NCBI GenBank assembly: GCA_021782195.1
Contig: JAJXVI010000009.1
Span: forward strand, 1 to 14,365
Direction: 5' to 3'
From: a bacterium
GTDB taxonomy: Bacteria; Vulcanimicrobiota; Xenobia; RGZZ01
Length of the DNA: 14,365 bases
Both the position numbers and the translations under genes were made by a program. Shown piece by piece: positions 8,037-14,365 of this stretch (the first letter of the stretch is position 1; each line of letters starts with the position of its first letter). The notes beneath the pieces were generated by a model. The model did no database searches. It worked only from the letters and a program-made list of their open reading frames with translations, and was not told where the DNA came from.

Positions 8037-10751
8037 CTACCGGCGACGCGGAAGGGCAAGCGCGGCCCGCATCACATCGCGGGCAATGGGAGCTGCCACG
8101 CTCGCTCCCCACCCCCCATTTTCCACAACCACCGCAACCACGATGCGGGGGGCCAGTGCTGGCGCGAACCCTACAAACCACGCGTGAGGTTGACCGTGCG
8201 GATTCTCGGCGGTACCGGTCTTGCCCGCCACGGTCACCCCCGGCAACTGCGCCTGGGTGCCCGTTCCCCAGGCCACCACGGCTTCCATCATCGGGACCAC
8301 GGCCCTGGCCGCCGCCTTCGAACACATCGTCCGCCAGGCGCGCGGTGCAACATCGGCCCTGCCCCCCGTCGGGGTGACAAGCGCTGATACAATGTGCGGC
8401 GCCTCGATGACCCCGTGGTTTGCAAGTCCCGCGGTGTAGAGCGCAACCTGCAACGGAGTCACGAGAAGGGGGCCCTGACCAAACCCCATCTGCGCGAGCA
8501 TGGAGCGCGTAACCTCCGCAGACTTTGGAAGGTGACCGGGCAGCGTCGAAAGTCCGGGAGCGGAAGCCGTGCCCAGGCCAGCCATCCTCAAGCCGTGGAG
8601 GAAGCGAGCCACGCCCATCCTCATGGCAATGTGGCCCAGTGCGACGTTGCATGACTCGGCCACGGCAGCCGTCACGTCGATGTGACCGTGCACCTCGCCC
8701 TGCGCGTCACGCATCCGTTTTCCGTCGACGACAAGATAACCGGGGCAATCAAAGGTGTCGCGCGTTGTGATGACCCCGGCGTCAAGCGCCTCAGCCACTA
8801 CCACGGGCTTGATTACGGAACCGGGCGGGTAGAGGCCACACACCGCACGGTTAAGAAGAGGAGCGCTCGCGCTGGAGACGATCGACCGCCACGCACGACT
8901 GATGCTGGCGCTGTCGAAACCAGGACTGGAAACCATTGCGAGAATTGCACCGTTTCGCGGGTCAAGTGCAACCACCGCACCCCGCCGTCCGGCCATTTCG
9001 TGCCAGGCCAGTCGCTGCAGCGCGGCGTCCACGGTAAGCACCACGTTGTCCCCCCGGAGGTCGCGCCCGGTCGCCTCTTCCAGCGCCTGCCAGAGATTGT
9101 GGGGGTCGATCGTTCCTGCCAGAAAATGGTTGAGTGAGGCTTCGAGCCCGCTCAATCCATAGACGGCCGAGCGATATCCGACGAGGTTCCCCCACTCCCT
9201 TCCGCGAGCATAGCGACGCACGGCGTCCGGGCCGATGGCAAGCCACGGGGGCGACACAGGTCCGGGACCCGTCGATGCGGTCCAGGCAAGACGGCGACCC
9301 GTGCGGTCAAGAATCGCACCGCACGCCCGCATGTCGTCCCGGTTACGGGGGTTCGCCACAGCCTCGGCCAATCGCTCGCCGTCCTGCATCTGGAAGGCCA
9401 GCAGATAGAGAACGGGTGCAACCAGCAGAAGTACCGCACACCACGTCAGTGCCCGCACGCCGGCGTCAAAACGCGGTTCCGGCGCGTGAAACTCTGAGTT
9501 GTGACTGATCTCGAGGAGTAGCCCCAGCATCAGGAAGTTTGCGACGAGGGAGGTCCCACCGTAACTCATGAACGGCAGCGTGATACCGGTCATCGGAATC
9601 ATGCGAATCGTCCCGGCCACGATGACAAATACCTGGCACGCGAGGGTAGCTCCCACGCCACACGCGAGCAGGCTCCCAAAGTCGTTGGAAGCGGCGCGTG
9701 CCACACGAAACGCGCGCACGACCAGGATTGCAAAGCACGCCACAATGGCCACCGCGACAACCGTCCCCATTTCCTCGGCAATGCTCACGAAAATGAAGTC
9801 GGTCGAGGCCGCGGGAGTACGCCAGGGTTGCCCACGCCAGACCCCGCTCCCACACCAACCGCCGGAGGCGAGCGAGTAGAGGGCACACACCATCTGGTAG
9901 CCGGTCGTGGTCGCGTGCTTCCAGGGGTCAAGCCAGTTCTCAAAGCGAACGCGAACGTGTGCAAAGAGATGATAGCATATCCACGACATGCCCAGAAACG
10001 CAAGCAAGCTTAGCAGCACGACACCCAGGCGACGCGTTGCCACGAAGTACATGGAAAGAAAGACCCCGAAGAAGAGCAAGCCCTGTCCCAGGTCACGTTG
10101 TACGACGAAAATAAACTCCGAGCAGACAGCCACGAGCAGGAGAGGCCACAGATATCGAAGGGTGATTCGCCGCTCCTCTCCCCCGAAGCCAAGCGTAAGG
10201 AGATCGCGATTCTGTCTCAGATACGCGGCCAGGAATCCGATGAGCAGCAGCTTGACAAATTCCACGGGCTGAAACTGGAAGAATGGCCCGAAGCGAATCC
10301 ACAACCGCGCACCGTTCACCCTGGTCCCGAACAGCATGACGGCGACCTGAAGAGCAATTGCGGAAACAAGCATCAGATACTTGTAGTCTTCGAGGCGACG
10401 GTAGTCGCGAATGCTCGCAACGAAGGTGAACATGGCCACCACGCTGACGACGAGCCAGATGGTCTGATGGTAGGCCTGGGCAGGCTCCAGGCGATCAATC
10501 TCGATGCACGACAGTCCCACGAGAAGTGCCGCGATCGGCAGGAGCAGTTCATCGCCGCGGTGGCGTCGAAAAACAAGCACCAGATGCACCGTCCAGAAGG
10601 TGCCCAGTACCACCGCAGCGCCGAAGCACGGCCACTGCCGGTCAATGGCAGGCGCGGCAAGGGCCAGGGCGGCGGTGTACGTTGCGACGACGAATGTCGA
10701 CAACAGCAACACCCCGCGCTCCAGGGAACGATGTCGGAAAGCGTCCAACAT
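8037..10751 (-). CDS. Single-chain SEDS glycosyltransferase (RodA/FtsW type) fused to class B penicillin-binding transpeptidase (PbpA type)
   Basis: A 904-residue membrane protein combining the two enzymes that normally act as a complex. Residues 1-418 are a complete SEDS polymerase of about 12 membrane helices: NGARLWIRFGPFFQFQPVEF (146-165), VQRDLGQG with the catalytic-type Asp220 (217-224), STDFIFVSIAEEMG (316-329) and TGITLPFMSYGGTSLVANFL (388-407). A linker of about 15 residues leads to one more helix (434-453), corresponding to the usual PBP anchor, then a PBP pedestal (GAILDRTGRRLA 478-489; GYRSAVYGLSGLEASLNHFL 525-544) and a transpeptidase with Ser645-x-x-Lys648 (PPGSVIKP), Ser700-Cys-Asn702 and Lys844-Thr-Gly-Thr. 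It should polymerise lipid II and cross-link strands. The GAGG ribosome site overlaps the stop of the FHA gene, 8 bases before the ATG. Both halves keep all key motifs, so this is a fusion of two intact enzymes. Whether it serves elongation or division is not evident. Confidence 0.95.
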   Translation of the reverse strand: MLDAFRHRSLERGVLLLSTFVVATYTAALALAAPAIDRQWPCFGAAVVLGTFWTVHLVLVFRRHRGDELLLPIAALLVGLSCIEIDRLEPAQAYHQTIWLVVSVVAMFTFVASIRDYRRLEDYKYLMLVSAIALQVAVMLFGTRVNGARLWIRFGPFFQFQPVEFVKLLLIGFLAAYLRQNRDLLTLGFGGEERRITLRYLWPLLLVAVCSEFIFVVQRDLGQGLLFFGVFLSMYFVATRRLGVVLLSLLAFLGMSWICYHLFAHVRVRFENWLDPWKHATTTGYQMVCALYSLASGGWCGSGVWRGQPWRTPAASTDFIFVSIAEEMGTVVAVAIVACFAILVVRAFRVARAASNDFGSLLACGVGATLACQVFVIVAGTIRMIPMTGITLPFMSYGGTSLVANFLMLGLLLEISHNSEFHAPEPRFDAGVRALTWCAVLLLVAPVLYLLAFQMQDGERLAEAVANPRNRDDMRACGAILDRTGRRLAWTASTGPGPVSPPWLAIGPDAVRRYARGREWGNLVGYRSAVYGLSGLEASLNHFLAGTIDPHNLWQALEEATGRDLRGDNVVLTVDAALQRLAWHEMAGRRGAVVALDPRNGAILAMVSSPGFDSASISRAWRSIVSSASAPLLNRAVCGLYPPGSVIKPVVVAEALDAGVITTRDTFDCPGYLVVDGKRMRDAQGEVHGHIDVTAAVAESCNVALGHIAMRMGVARFLHGLRMAGLGTASAPGLSTLPGHLPKSAEVTRSMLAQMGFGQGPLLVTPLQVALYTAGLANHGVIEAPHIVSALVTPTGGRADVAPRAWRTMCSKAAARAVVPMMEAVVAWGTGTQAQLPGVTVAGKTGTAENPHGQPHAWFVGFAPALAPRIVVAVVVENGGWGASVAAPIARDVMRAALALPRRR

Positions 10752-10761
10752 CGGGCAGTCC

Positions 10762-11208
10762 TCAGGTCTCGTCGCGCAGAATCGTCAGGTTCACGTCCCC
10801 GATGGAGAGCACGTCCCCCTCGACGAGGATCATGGGTTCCCGAACGAATTCGCCGCGAAGCCGCGTTCCATTACGACTTCCAAGGTCCTCCAGCGACGGG
10901 TTGACATGCTCGCTTCCAGGTCGGATCGCCGCGTGCAACCCTGAGACCGCGGGGTCGGTAAGCACGATGGAGCAGTCGGGAAGACGCCCGATGGTCAGCT
11001 CCGTCAACAACGGATAGTGGCGGTTTCCGACGACGACCGTCCAACGCTGGCGACCGGGCTCAGACGCCGCCGCGAGTCTCCGGTAGCGGGCCTGGCTCCG
11101 ATCGCAAAACCAAAGGACCAGTACAAACACCACGACGCCCATCGCAAGGAAGGGACGGGCCAGGTACAGCCATCCGTCAACCAGCGAAGTGGTGACCGCT
11201 AAAAACAT
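10762..11208 (-). CDS. Membrane-anchored FHA-domain protein
   Basis: A 148-residue protein with one membrane helix (about 22-36) and a cytoplasmic FHA domain (about 68-146). The phospho-threonine-binding signatures are present: IGRLPDCSIVL with Gly74-Arg75 (73-83), PAVSGLHAAI with Ser89 and His92 (86-95), and LEDLGSRNGTRL with Asn113 (106-117). FHA domains bind threonine-phosphorylated partners of PknB-type kinases. In Actinobacteria fhaA/fhaB precede rodA and pbpA, and here the FHA gene ends 10 bases before the RodA-PbpA fusion, so it likely recruits or regulates that fusion in response to the PASTA kinase encoded further along (inference). The start is uncertain: the ATG at 11208 overlaps the dioxygenase gene by 10 bases; a GTG at 11247 would give 161 residues with a larger overlap; neither has a strong ribosome site. 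Confidence 0.9.
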   Translation of the reverse strand: MFLAVTTSLVDGWLYLARPFLAMGVVVFVLVLWFCDRSQARYRRLAAASEPGRQRWTVVVGNRHYPLLTELTIGRLPDCSIVLTDPAVSGLHAAIRPGSEHVNPSLEDLGSRNGTRLRGEFVREPMILVEGDVLSIGDVNLTILRDET

Positions 11209-11981
11209 GAGTCGTAGACAACCGCGCGCATGGAAAGAGAGTGCCACCAGCCCGTGGTCGGAAAACGAGCCCGGTCAGCCTCGCCGCTCGCACCAAAAAT
11301 GTAGAGCAGTGGAACGTAGTGATCAGGGGTCGGATGAGAACGGCGACCGTTGTCGCTGGTCAACGCGTGGAGAAGGAAAGTGCGATCACGCTGTTCGAGG
11401 GCACGCGCCAGATCGCGGTCGAAAGCCTCGGCCCAGGGAGCCGTCGTGTCGTCGCCTCGTTGCAGGGATGCAAAAGCGTGCCGAAGGTTGTGCGTCACGC
11501 TTCCACTCCCCATGAGCAGCACGCCCTCGTCCCGAAGGGGAGCCAGGTGCTCCCCGATACGAACGCAGTCTGATGGAGACAGTGACGCATCGATGCTCAA
11601 CTGCACGACGGGCACGTTGGCGTCCGGATACATGTGCTTGAGCACGCTCCAGGTGCCGTGGTCAAGGCCCCATCCCTGGTCCGGTGCCGCCACACCGTCG
11701 AGAAGCGTCTCGACGCGTCGCGCCACGGTCGCATCGCCGGGCGCCGGGTACTCAATCTCGTAAAGTGGGCGCGGGAATCCTCCAAAATCGTGAATGGTCG
11801 GGGGGTGGTCATTGGTCGTGACGTAGGTACCGTCGACGTACCAGTGCGCCGATACCGACAGGATCGCTCGCGGCGGGGAAATCGTGCGCCCCAGGTCACT
11901 CCAGGAACGCGTCCACGCATTATCCTCCAGGGCATTGGTGGGGGAACCATGCCCGACAAACAGCACCGGCATTCTGAGCAC
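11199..11981 (-). CDS. DODA/YgiD-type extradiol ring-cleavage dioxygenase (LigB superfamily)
   Basis: A 260-residue cytosolic protein like E. coli YgiD and plant 4,5-DOPA extradiol dioxygenases, which are metal enzymes cleaving catecholic rings; the natural substrate in bacteria is mostly unknown. Signatures: PVLFVGHGSPTNALEDN (5-21), SVSAHWYVDGTYVTT (43-57), IHDFGGFPRPLYEIEYPAPG (63-82), LDHGTWSVLKHMYP (107-120), GSGSVTHNLR (158-167) and SHPTPDHYVPLLYIFGA (215-231). Expected metal ligands are His11, His46, His164 and His221. The start is the GTG at 11981, decided by AGGAGG 9 bases ahead; the open frame reaches 12032 but lacks a better site, and the ATG at 11972 is too far from it. It follows dapE after 87 bases and overlaps the FHA gene slightly, an odd neighbour for wall genes. 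No link to peptidoglycan is evident. Confidence 0.92.
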   Translation of the reverse strand: MLRMPVLFVGHGSPTNALEDNAWTRSWSDLGRTISPPRAILSVSAHWYVDGTYVTTNDHPPTIHDFGGFPRPLYEIEYPAPGDATVARRVETLLDGVAAPDQGWGLDHGTWSVLKHMYPDANVPVVQLSIDASLSPSDCVRIGEHLAPLRDEGVLLMGSGSVTHNLRHAFASLQRGDDTTAPWAEAFDRDLARALEQRDRTFLLHALTSDNGRRSHPTPDHYVPLLYIFGASGEADRARFPTTGWWHSLSMRAVVYDSCF

Positions 11982-11990
11982 GAGTGCATT

Positions 11991-11996
11991 CCTCCT
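11991..11996 (-). promoter_or_regulatory. Ribosome binding site deciding the dioxygenase start
   Basis: A perfect AGGAGG on the minus strand, 9 bases before the GTG at 11981. It makes the GTG the likely start instead of the ATG at 11972 or the upstream end of the open frame. Confidence 0.8.
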
Positions 11997-12014
11997 GTAG
12001 GGTGACCAGATGGT

Positions 12015-12037
12015 TCCGGGTGTCACTGCCACCCGGA
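12015..12037. promoter_or_regulatory. Perfect inverted repeat (8-bp stem, 7-base loop) between dapE and the dioxygenase gene
   Basis: TCCGGGTG (12015-12022) and CACCCGGA (12030-12037) are exact reverse complements flanking a 7-base loop. It lies in the 87-base gap about 32 bases after the dapE stop. No T-run follows on the minus strand, so it is not a standard intrinsic terminator. It could be an mRNA-stabilising or attenuating hairpin or an operator. The pairing is seen directly; the role is not. Confidence 0.5.
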
Positions 12038-12068
12038 GATACGCCTTTGCCCGATCCCCCCACCCGCG

Positions 12069-13220
12069 TCATGAGACCATCATGGTTTCGAGGCAACGCA
12101 ACCCCTCGTCAAGCGCCTCGATTGCGACGAACTCCCCCGCCTGATGGGCCCAGGCAGGATCTCCCGGTCCAAAATTCACGGCCGGCACCCCGGCCTCGGT
12201 CAGTCGGGCCACGTCGGTCCAGGCCTGTTTCGGTTCGGGCACAAGGCCGCATCGATCGATGAAGCGCTGGATCAGGGGGTGGCTGCGTGCGACCGTGCCC
12301 GCAGGTGCGACATCCACCACCTCGACCAGACCCTCACCTGCCACCGTCTCGTCGATCTCGTCGAGTACCGCCGCCACGCTCCGACCCGGTGCAAAACGGT
12401 AATTCACGTTCACCGTAAAAACGTCCGGAACCACGTTGGGAGAATTTTTCGTGAAGGCGAGGGTCGGCGTCATGACTTCATAGAACGTCAGTCCGTCCAC
12501 GAGGACCTCTCTTCGCCCCCGCCCCCTCAATCGCTCCAGCAACGGTAGCGCACGATAGATCGCGTTGTCCCCCTGCCAGGGACGAGCACTGTGAGCGCGT
12601 CGTCCGTGGAAGTGAACGCGGGCGTGAACCCCACCTGCACAGCCCAGTTGCAGTGTGTTGGCCGTCGGCTCCAGGACAACAGCCAGGTCAAGGGGAGGAA
12701 GCTGGGGCAAGAGCGCTGGCAGGCCGCTCTCGGCCATGGGACCTTCCTCGCGATCATAAAACACACCGACCAGCTCAACATCGTACCGGTCCCAACGTTC
12801 AAGCAGGGTCATCATGACCGCGAGACCGGCCTTCATGTCGGATGCGCCGCAGCCGTACACGCGCTGTTCACGAATCTCCACGGGTTGGTCCGGAGCGGGG
12901 GGAACAGTATCGAGGTGCCCGAAGAGGCCCAGGCGCAAGCGCCGTGTCGCCGGTTGAAGACCGTCCGTGGAAGCTTGTTCCGAAGGCGTGGAAGCTTGTT
13001 CCGAAGGCGTGGAAGCTTGTTCCGAAGGCGTGGAAAACCAGTGGCGCACCGATACGCCGGTCGACGACGGACAGACCACGAGCGCGTTTCCCAGTCGCTT
13101 CACGGCTTGCGTGGAAAAACGAGCGAGCGCCCAGTCGTGCATCCACGAACAGATTCGATCTTCGCACCCGGTGACGCTTGGGATCGCGCAAAGTTCGAGC
13201 GTTCGTCGCGCCAGCGTCAT
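12069..13220 (-). CDS. dapE: Succinyl-diaminopimelate desuccinylase (M20 peptidase family, Gram-positive DapE type)
   Basis: Hydrolyses N-succinyl-LL-2,6-diaminopimelate to LL-diaminopimelate and succinate, a step toward lysine and meso-DAP for the wall. The 383 residues carry the two-metal M20 set: GHLDTVP with His102 and Asp104, YGCGASDMKAG with Asp128, YDREEG with Glu158 (base) and Glu159, LEPT with Glu184, and GPGDPAWAHQAGE with His359; RRAHSARPWQGDNAI holds the lid-domain His210. The pattern matches actinobacterial DapE better than the proteobacterial type. The ATG at 13220 overlaps the dapD stop in ATGA, so the two are translationally coupled and the DapD neighbour favours DapE over ArgE- or LysK-type relatives. 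Unusual: residues 63-85 are a threefold heptapeptide repeat (STPSEQA) encoded by tandem 21-bp units, inserted before the first metal motif, likely a surface loop. Confidence 0.94.
   Translation of the reverse strand: MTLARRTLELCAIPSVTGCEDRICSWMHDWALARFSTQAVKRLGNALVVCPSSTGVSVRHWFSTPSEQASTPSEQASTPSEQASTDGLQPATRRLRLGLFGHLDTVPPAPDQPVEIREQRVYGCGASDMKAGLAVMMTLLERWDRYDVELVGVFYDREEGPMAESGLPALLPQLPPLDLAVVLEPTANTLQLGCAGGVHARVHFHGRRAHSARPWQGDNAIYRALPLLERLRGRGRREVLVDGLTFYEVMTPTLAFTKNSPNVVPDVFTVNVNYRFAPGRSVAAVLDEIDETVAGEGLVEVVDVAPAGTVARSHPLIQRFIDRCGLVPEPKQAWTDVARLTEAGVPAVNFGPGDPAWAHQAGEFVAIEALDEGLRCLETMMVS
12967..13035. repeat. In-frame 21-bp tandem repeat (3.3 copies) inside dapE
   Basis: Three identical 21-base units start at 12967, 12988 and 13009, followed by 6 matching bases (13030-13035). 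Each unit begins GTGGAAGCTTG on the plus strand. On the coding strand each adds seven residues of the set STPSEQA, so copy-number changes would keep the dapE frame. The copies show no mismatch, which suggests recent duplication or ongoing slippage. Confidence 0.95.
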
Positions 13221-14032
13221 ACGGCGACCGAATAATCCCGAAGAGCCTGATTGAGACTCGTCTTGAGGTCGGTGGAAGGTTTGCGCTCGCCAATTACAAG
13301 CGCACAGGGCACGTAGAAAGTCCCGGCGGCAAATTCCTTCGGCATCTGCCCTGGAATCACGACCGCACGTGGCGGAACCCGCCCGCGCGTGATTTGAGGC
13401 GTGCTGCCGGTCACGTCAACGATGGGAGTGGACGCGGTCAGGACGACATTTGCACCCAGAACAGCCTCCTGTTCAACCAGCACGCCTTCCACAATGACGC
13501 TTCGAGAACCGATAAAACACCCGTCTTCGACGATCACCGGCCTGGCCGAGGGAGGTTCCAGCACACCACCTATCCCCACACCACCCGACAGGTGCACGCC
13601 CCTTCCAATCTGCGCACAACTTCCGACCGTGGCCCAGGCGTCCACCATCGAGCCTGCACCGACGCGCGCGCCAATGTTCACGTAGCCCGGCATCAGGATG
13701 CACCCTGGTTCTAGAAAGGCACCGTAGCGCGCAGTGCCCGGAGGAACGACGCGTACCTGCGCGCGTTTCCAGCCGCGCTTGAGGGGAATCCTGTCGTAGT
13801 ACTCGAAGGGAGCGAGTTCCATGACGGTCATCTCGGTCACGGCAAAGTACAGGAGAATCGCCTGCTTGAGCCATTCGTGAACTTTCCAGCCATCGGCGGT
13901 CGGCTCCGCCACCCGTAACCTGCCATCGTCCAGTTGCGAAATCGCCTCGCGAATTGCGTCTCTGGTTGCCTCGACTTCAAGCAGTGCACGGTCAAGAAAC
14001 GCAGCGCGAATGGTCTCTTCCATACCTCTCAT
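13217..14032 (-). CDS. dapD: 2,3,4,5-tetrahydropyridine-2,6-dicarboxylate N-succinyltransferase
   Basis: Transfers succinyl from succinyl-CoA to tetrahydrodipicolinate in the succinylase branch of diaminopimelate/lysine synthesis; a cytosolic trimer in known cases. The 271-residue product matches the usual length (E. coli 274). After a helical N-terminal domain (about 1-100, with GWKVHEWLKQAILLYF at 48-63) comes the left-handed beta-helix of hexapeptide repeats: MPGYVNIGARVGAGSMVDAW (114-133), ATVGSCAQIGRGVHLSGGVG (134-153), IGGVLEPPSARPVIVEDGCF (154-173) and IGSRSVIVEGVLVEQEAVLG (174-193), strongly like E. coli DapD. The ATG at 14032 is chosen because GGGGAG lies about 12 bases ahead; an ATG at 14023 (268 residues) is the alternative, and the open frame continues to 14203 without homology. 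It is the first gene of the visible cluster and overlaps dapE by 4 bases. Confidence 0.95.
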   Translation of the reverse strand: MRGMEETIRAAFLDRALLEVEATRDAIREAISQLDDGRLRVAEPTADGWKVHEWLKQAILLYFAVTEMTVMELAPFEYYDRIPLKRGWKRAQVRVVPPGTARYGAFLEPGCILMPGYVNIGARVGAGSMVDAWATVGSCAQIGRGVHLSGGVGIGGVLEPPSARPVIVEDGCFIGSRSVIVEGVLVEQEAVLGANVVLTASTPIVDVTGSTPQITRGRVPPRAVVIPGQMPKEFAAGTFYVPCALVIGERKPSTDLKTSLNQALRDYSVAV

Positions 14033-14365
14033 TTCGCGCGCGGACTCCCCGCCCCCTTTCTCGTCGCCTGCGAGAGCAACGATAGCCCGCCATGAGGGTC
14101 TCCTGACCGCAATGCCCTTCGGTTTAAGCCTCCCCGGGCCCCGGGGCACGCTCCGCGCGAGGCCGCGTAAACTGGCAACGAAAGGAAGGAATCGGGCCTC
14201 CAAACCGGAACTTGAAGTGAGCTCAATAACTCAGTGACCGGAGGAAGGCCAGTGTTGGTTTGTTGGTTGGGCCCATTCCCGTTTTCGTGCAGAACAAGGC
14301 GGGCTCTACAGTAAACGTGCAGAGTAGGGGCTCCGCAGCGGAGGAGTTTGCGCCTCAGGTCACAG
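14033..14365. other. Right-edge stretch upstream of dapD, no convincing gene
   Basis: About 330 bases with no recognisable protein or RNA gene. One minus-strand frame stays open from the window edge to about 14029 but has no homology-like features and a lower third-position GC than its neighbours. Visible structure: an inverted repeat CCCCGG-GCC-CCGGGG (14132-14146), a palindromic TGAGCTCA (14218-14225), CTCCGC-A-GCGGAG (14331-14343) and the octamer CGTGCAGA twice, 30 bases apart (14286 and 14316). The dapD promoter presumably lies here, but no clear -35/-10 pair was found. Confidence 0.5.

Noticed and set aside
9430..9520. Possibility that the SEDS-PBP gene is two genes joined by a sequencing error
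   Set aside because: The frame is continuous, the linker encodes a sensible short hydrophilic stretch followed by the expected PBP anchor helix, and no internal ribosome site with a start is evident at the junction; still, it should be confirmed with reads.
14132..14146. GC-rich hairpin upstream of dapD as a terminator
   Set aside because: Six-base stem with a 3-base loop but no T-run on either strand; may be chance in GC-rich sequence.
14029..14365. A minus-strand frame open from the right edge to 14029, possibly the end of an upstream gene
   Set aside because: It has no recognisable domain, lower third-position GC than the real genes and runs into the dapD start region; the open length is not surprising in GC-rich DNA.

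Overview
The window is a GC-rich (roughly 60%) bacterial segment carrying eleven protein genes, all on the minus strand, so transcription runs from the right edge to the left edge. It has no rRNA, tRNA, insertion sequence or CRISPR array. The gene content mixes traits: an Actinobacteria-like wall-growth module (FHA protein, RodA and PbpA sequences, PASTA Ser/Thr kinase, a DapE of the Gram-positive type), an E. coli-like DapD, and an exported LamG protein with a probable PEP-CTERM tail, a trait of EPS-producing and mostly diderm bacteria. This suggests a deep-branching diderm lineage such as Armatimonadota or Vulcanimicrobiota/Eremiobacterota, but the phylum is an inference and cannot be settled from the sequence alone.

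Layout in the direction of transcription. (1) 14365-14033: about 330 bases with no convincing gene, then dapD and dapE (succinylase branch of lysine/diaminopimelate synthesis) overlapping by 4 bases. (2) After an 87-base gap holding a perfect 8-bp hairpin: a DODA/YgiD-like extradiol dioxygenase, a membrane-anchored FHA protein and a 904-residue protein that joins a complete RodA/FtsW-type SEDS glycosyltransferase to a complete class B penicillin-binding transpeptidase in one chain. (3) A short exported LamG-like protein with a probable PEP-CTERM sorting tail, then a GH57-family glycoside hydrolase without a signal peptide. (4) A tight operon: class II fructose-1,6-bisphosphatase (glpX), a PASTA-domain Ser/Thr kinase with five PASTA repeats, a kinase-less membrane protein with three PASTA repeats, and ribulose-phosphate 3-epimerase (rpe, cut by the left edge).

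How the genes fit together: DapD/DapE supply diaminopimelate precursors, the SEDS-PBP fusion would polymerise and cross-link peptidoglycan, the PASTA kinase would sense wall material and phosphorylate targets, and the FHA protein next to the fusion is the obvious phospho-threonine reader connecting the two. The kinase sits between two sugar-phosphate enzymes, recalling the Firmicutes prkC-rsgA-rpe neighbourhood but with a PASTA-only protein in the middle position. The most notable items are the single-chain SEDS-transpeptidase, the split PASTA sensor system and an in-frame 21-bp tandem repeat inside dapE.
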